DNA of 38,247 bases, taken from Myxococcales bacterium (GTDB taxonomy: Bacteria; Myxococcota_A; Bradymonadia; UBA7976; UBA1532). The number at the start of each line of letters is the position of its first letter. Positions within the stretch are counted from its first letter, which is position 1. The stretch spans positions 1 to 38,247 of the forward strand of contig JACKDL010000047.1 in assembly GCA_020633555.1 (NCBI GenBank). Reading direction: 5' to 3'. Made by a program: the position numbers and the translations under genes. Below the pieces are notes generated by a model. It made no database searches and was not told where the DNA came from. It saw only the letters and a program-made list of their open reading frames with translations. Shown piece by piece: positions 35,745 to 38,247 of this stretch.

Positions 35745-36023
35745 ATGCGCTGGCTGATCTGCCTGACGGCGCTCGCCCTGCCCCTGGCCCTTGGCGGCTG
35801 CCTCGAAGACATCGAGGACACCCGCCCCGACCGACGCTCGCCCCTTCCCGACGGCGGGCAGTTCGATCCCGGGCCCCGCCCCCAGCCAGGAAGTGGCTAC
35901 GGATCCGGCTCGGGTTCCGGCTCGGGGGGGTCGGGCTCCGGTGGGCGGACCGGTCAGGGCTCGGGCGCGCTGACGGCCGAAGACGCCGGCGTGGACGCGA
36001 CCCCCGACGGCGCCCCGACCTGA
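35745..36023 (+). CDS. small lipoprotein with Gly-Ser linker, last gene of the alpha-glucan operon
   Basis: A 92-residue protein with a lipoprotein signal ending ALGGC (Cys18) and little else recognisable: a charged segment (LEDIEDTRPDRRSP) then a Gly/Ser repeat (GYGSGSGSGSGG) and a short acidic tail. It could be a surface anchor or assembly partner for the porin/amylase set. The ATG at 35745 is chosen because AGGAGG (35733-35738) lies 6 nt upstream; the ATG at 35739 directly abuts that site. Its last 70 bp lie opposite the 3' end of the ferredoxin-like gene. The coding call rests mainly on the signal peptide, ribosome-binding site and operon position. Confidence 0.65.
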   Translation: MRWLICLTALALPLALGGCLEDIEDTRPDRRSPLPDGGQFDPGPRPQPGSGYGSGSGSGSGGSGSGGRTGQGSGALTAEDAGVDATPDGAPT

Positions 36024-36442
36024 AGGTGCCCTTCGGTGCCCGCGACGCGCCCGGCCAGGTAGTCCCAGATCCCCCGCAGCGGCACCCCCGTGGGGCAGAT
36101 GGCCTCACAGGCACCGCACCCTTCGCCGCAGCCCGGCAGGCTGGCGGCCGCCTCGGCCGCAAGCTGGGTGGCTCGGCTGTAGGCCAGCAGGCGGTCCACC
36201 GGGGCCGCGCACACCGCCTCGCACAGCCCGCAGTGGATGCATGCGCCCGCCGCGCGCAGGGCGGCCTCGTCGGCAGCGCTCATGGGCGCCATGCCCTCGT
36301 CGGCGTAGTTCTTCAGGAACTGCGGCGCCCCACCGGCGTCGTGCACGCCCGGGATGAGCCGCCGCGCCTGCCGGCGCCAGAAGGCCCACCCGAGCACCAC
36401 GTAGGCCCAAATCCGCCGCCACATGAGCGCCCAGGGGGTCAC
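35954..36442 (-). CDS. GlpC-like 2x[4Fe-4S] protein lacking CCG domains
   Basis: A 162-residue iron-sulfur protein. Two four-Cys sets (Cys68, 71, 74, 78 in CIHCGLCEAVC; Cys105, 109, 112, 116 in CGEGCGACEAIC) predict two [4Fe-4S] clusters as in the N-terminal domain of GlpC, the electron-transfer subunit of anaerobic glycerol-3-phosphate dehydrogenase. A hydrophobic N-terminal stretch (WAYVVLGWAFW) may attach it to the membrane. GlpC is normally about 400 residues with two CCG (heterodisulfide-reductase-type) domains; these are absent. The GTG at 36442 overlaps the GlpB-like stop (GTGA) after a G-rich site; the ATG at 36424 is an alternative. Cluster motifs are certain; partner and acceptor are inferred from the operon. 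Confidence 0.82.
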   Translation of the reverse strand: MTPWALMWRRIWAYVVLGWAFWRRQARRLIPGVHDAGGAPQFLKNYADEGMAPMSAADEAALRAAGACIHCGLCEAVCAAPVDRLLAYSRATQLAAEAAASLPGCGEGCGACEAICPTGVPLRGIWDYLAGRVAGTEGHLQVGAPSGVASTPASSAVSAPEP

Positions 36443-37563
36443 CGTGGCCCCCCCTTCGCGGCGTTCTCGCCCGCCAGGTAGCCCGAGAGCACGGCCTTGC
36501 CCGAGGCGCAGCGAGTGGCCACGGGATCGGGCCCGGCGAGCACATCGCCTGCGGCGAGCACGTGGGGGTCGATGACGCCACCGTCCAGGCCCAGCACCCG
36601 CATCCGATCGTCCACCCGCAGGCCGCCCTCGAACAGGCGGCCCCAGTAGGGCCCGCGGCTGCGCACCGCCGCCACCTTGTCCAGCGGTGGCCGCGGGCGC
36701 ACGGGCAGGCACAGGGGGGTCACCTCGCTGCCGTCCAGGCCCCCGCTCAACCGGCCCCCGACCGCCAGCACCACCGCGTCGGCGCCCTCCAGGCGGCCCT
36801 CGATCTCCACCTGGCAAGCCTCGGCGTGCAGGGCCGTGACGCGGCCCCGCCGCACCGGGATCTCCAGGCGGGCCAGCCACGCCTCCAGGGCGCGATGCAG
36901 GCGCAGGCCCGGCGTGCCAGGCGTCGTGCCCAGCGCCTCGGCCACCCGGATCCCCAGCGCCTCCTCGAAGACCGCCCGGTGCACCTCGGGCTGGTCCAGG
37001 CCGAGCACCGGGGGCAGCAGGACGCCCTCGAGCTCCCCATGTGGGGCCAGCCCCGCCGCCAAGGCCGCCAGCAGCGCGTCGGCCTCGCCCACCCCGTCGA
37101 AGCGCGCCGCCGCCGCGGCGAAGCTGCGGCCAAAGGCGCCGGGCCAGCGGGGCCAGTCCACGGCCACGGGCGCGCCCACCGCTCCCAGCATCTCGGCGAA
37201 CGGGTGACCCAACGGCGCCAGATCCGCCACCAGCCACCGGCCCCGGCGCTTGCGCGCGGCCGCGTGGCTGGCCGGGGCCATGTCCACCGCGCGGCGGACC
37301 CCGTCGGTGTCGTAGAGCGCAAAGGGCCCCCGGGTGAGGGCCAGGGCCGGCAGGCCCGCGCGCACGAAGCCCAGCGCCTCGTCCAGCCGCTGCGGCAGCA
37401 GACCCTGCGCCACGAGCGCCGCCGGCCCGATGGCCCACCCGCCGCCATGCAGGGCGGTGGCACCCGGCCGATCGGCCACCACCACCACCTGCGCCCCCAG
37501 GCCGTGGGCCCGTGCGGCGGCCACGGTCCCCGCCAGGCCCGCGCCCACGACGATGACCTTCAC
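36439..37563 (-). CDS. glpB: GlpB-like FAD-binding subunit of anaerobic glycerol-3-phosphate dehydrogenase
   Basis: A 374-residue flavoprotein. FAD-binding Rossmann motif VGAGLAGTVAAARAHGLGA (6-24) opens the protein and is followed by GGGWAIGPA (near 40), comparable to the SSGSID-type segment of GlpB. A second nucleotide region with AVVLAVGGRLSGG and the C-terminal LAAGDVLAGPDPVATRCASGKAVLSGYLAG match the family end (AGxVLGGxDPxxExCGxGVAL). It is placed between a GlpA-like gene and an iron-sulfur gene, which fixes its identity. Start: GTG at 37563, in a GTGA overlap with the GlpA stop. It takes electrons from GlpA toward the iron-sulfur subunit. Confidence 0.85.
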   Translation of the reverse strand: MKVIVVGAGLAGTVAAARAHGLGAQVVVVADRPGATALHGGGWAIGPAALVAQGLLPQRLDEALGFVRAGLPALALTRGPFALYDTDGVRRAVDMAPASHAAARKRRGRWLVADLAPLGHPFAEMLGAVGAPVAVDWPRWPGAFGRSFAAAAARFDGVGEADALLAALAAGLAPHGELEGVLLPPVLGLDQPEVHRAVFEEALGIRVAEALGTTPGTPGLRLHRALEAWLARLEIPVRRGRVTALHAEACQVEIEGRLEGADAVVLAVGGRLSGGLDGSEVTPLCLPVRPRPPLDKVAAVRSRGPYWGRLFEGGLRVDDRMRVLGLDGGVIDPHVLAAGDVLAGPDPVATRCASGKAVLSGYLAGENAAKGGPR

Positions 37564-38247
37564 GAGTCGCCCCGGCGCAGCGCCCAGCGGGTCAGCTCGA
37601 TCTGGGGCAGGTTGCCCCGGCCCGCCACCGGCGCCTGCTCCCGCCAACGGGCGGTGATGAAGCGCGCCAGCAGCGCGTCGGCCCGCTCGGGCCCACCGCC
37701 CTGGTAACCCGCCAGGATCCACGCTGCCCGCCGAGCACAGCGCGCCCCCTGGCAGGGGCCGCCCCCGCAGTGGGTCCGCCGGCGCAGATCCTCCAGCGTG
37801 GTCACCCACTCCGTCTCGATGCAGTGGCGCGCTTCGGCCTCGGTCACCGGCTCACAGGGGCACAGGATGCGCCGCTGTGCGGGATCCTTCTCGATGCGCT
37901 CGACCACCTCCCAGGCGCGGGCCCCGTGGCGGTGCACCAGCCGCGCAGCGGCGTATCGATCCAGATCGGCCCGCGCCGCCACCTGCCCCACGTCGGGGGT
38001 GTGCTCGCCGCCCGGCAGCGGCGTCGAGTGGGTGGTGCAGGCCTTCGACACGCCGAGCTGGCGACACACGGCGTCGGTCGCCTCCTCGGCCATCACGCGG
38101 TAGGCCGCCAGCTTGCCGCCCGCCAGGCTGATGAGCCCCGGCGCGCCCTCGGCGGTGTGATCAAAGACCTTGTGATCGCGGCTCAGCTTGTCCTCGATGA
38201 CCCCGAAGGTGTGCAGCGTGGGCCGCACACCGGCGAAGGCGCGCACC
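37560..38247 (-). CDS. glpA: GlpA-like catalytic subunit of anaerobic glycerol-3-phosphate dehydrogenase (5' end beyond window)
   Basis: The last 229 residues of a glycerol-3-phosphate dehydrogenase (FAD, GlpA/GlpD family) run in from the right edge. The end of the dehydrogenase domain is visible (FAGVRPTLH, then SRDHKVFDH and GLISLAGGKLAAYRVMAEEATD), followed by a BFD-like [2Fe-2S] domain with cysteines in ILCPCEPVTEAEARHC and HCGGGPCQGARC, the layout unique to GlpA and absent from aerobic GlpD. Its stop overlaps the GlpB-like start. It oxidises glycerol-3-phosphate to dihydroxyacetone phosphate, the reverse of the canonical GpsA reaction. The missing N-terminus lies beyond the window. High confidence. 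Confidence 0.92.
   Translation of the reverse strand, partial: VRAFAGVRPTLHTFGVIEDKLSRDHKVFDHTAEGAPGLISLAGGKLAAYRVMAEEATDAVCRQLGVSKACTTHSTPLPGGEHTPDVGQVAARADLDRYAAARLVHRHGARAWEVVERIEKDPAQRRILCPCEPVTEAEARHCIETEWVTTLEDLRRRTHCGGGPCQGARCARRAAWILAGYQGGGPERADALLARFITARWREQAPVAGRGNLPQIELTRWALRRGDS

Overview
The window is about 38 kb of very GC-rich bacterial DNA, packed with genes on both strands. There are no rRNA or tRNA genes, no insertion sequences and no CRISPR. GC-rich third codon positions, many GTG starts, lipoproteins with Gly/Ser/Asp-rich linkers, a LamB-like porin, a lysoplasmalogenase-type protein and BoxB/BoxC together suggest a free-living Gram-negative of the Myxococcota (former Deltaproteobacteria). 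That placement is inference from gene content, not from a marker tree.

Layout. 1-2984 (minus): miaE then lon, lon cut by the window start. 3137-4255 (plus): a Gly-rich lipoprotein. 4285-8616 (minus): a tightly coupled run of boxR, a Dam-type DNA methylase, a PlsB-like acyltransferase and a GpsA-like protein lacking expected catalytic residues. 8730-11794 (plus): boxC-boxB for aerobic benzoyl-CoA breakdown, divergent from boxR across a promoter carrying TGCA repeats. 11916-15472 (plus): ychF, a methyltransferase, a small membrane protein, a dihaem cytochrome c and a PhnA-family protein. 15553-18403 (minus): an orphan contractile tail-sheath gene and a class V aminotransferase. 18515-19843 (plus): a MATE exporter. 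19797-24563 (minus): an acyltransferase, a phosphatidylserine synthase and a 1004-residue lipoprotein. 24772-26400 (plus): an HExxH protein with a possible DUF2063/HvfC-like C-terminus. 26411-29993: an NmrA-like oxidoreductase, a YhhN-family protein, a small hypothetical, an M50-like membrane protease and a lipoprotein. 30139-36023 (plus): porin, two lipoprotein GH13 enzymes and a small lipoprotein. 35954-38247 (minus): a glpABC-like operon with a shortened GlpC, glpA cut by the window end.

How the genes work together. Three themes recur. The first is glycerol-3-phosphate and phospholipid metabolism (GpsA-like, PlsB-like, a second acyltransferase, PssA, YhhN, GlpABC). The second is aromatic degradation through benzoyl-CoA epoxidation (BoxB), ring cleavage (BoxC) and a BoxR/BzdR-type regulator. 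The third is a surface alpha-glucan module: two predicted outer-membrane amylases would cut glucans and the porin would admit the oligosaccharides.

The candidates I rate highest for something undescribed are the porin/GH13/GH13/lipoprotein operon, the boxR-dam-plsB-gpsA-like operon with its altered active sites, the orphan sheath, the HExxH fusion protein and the GlpC without CCG domains.
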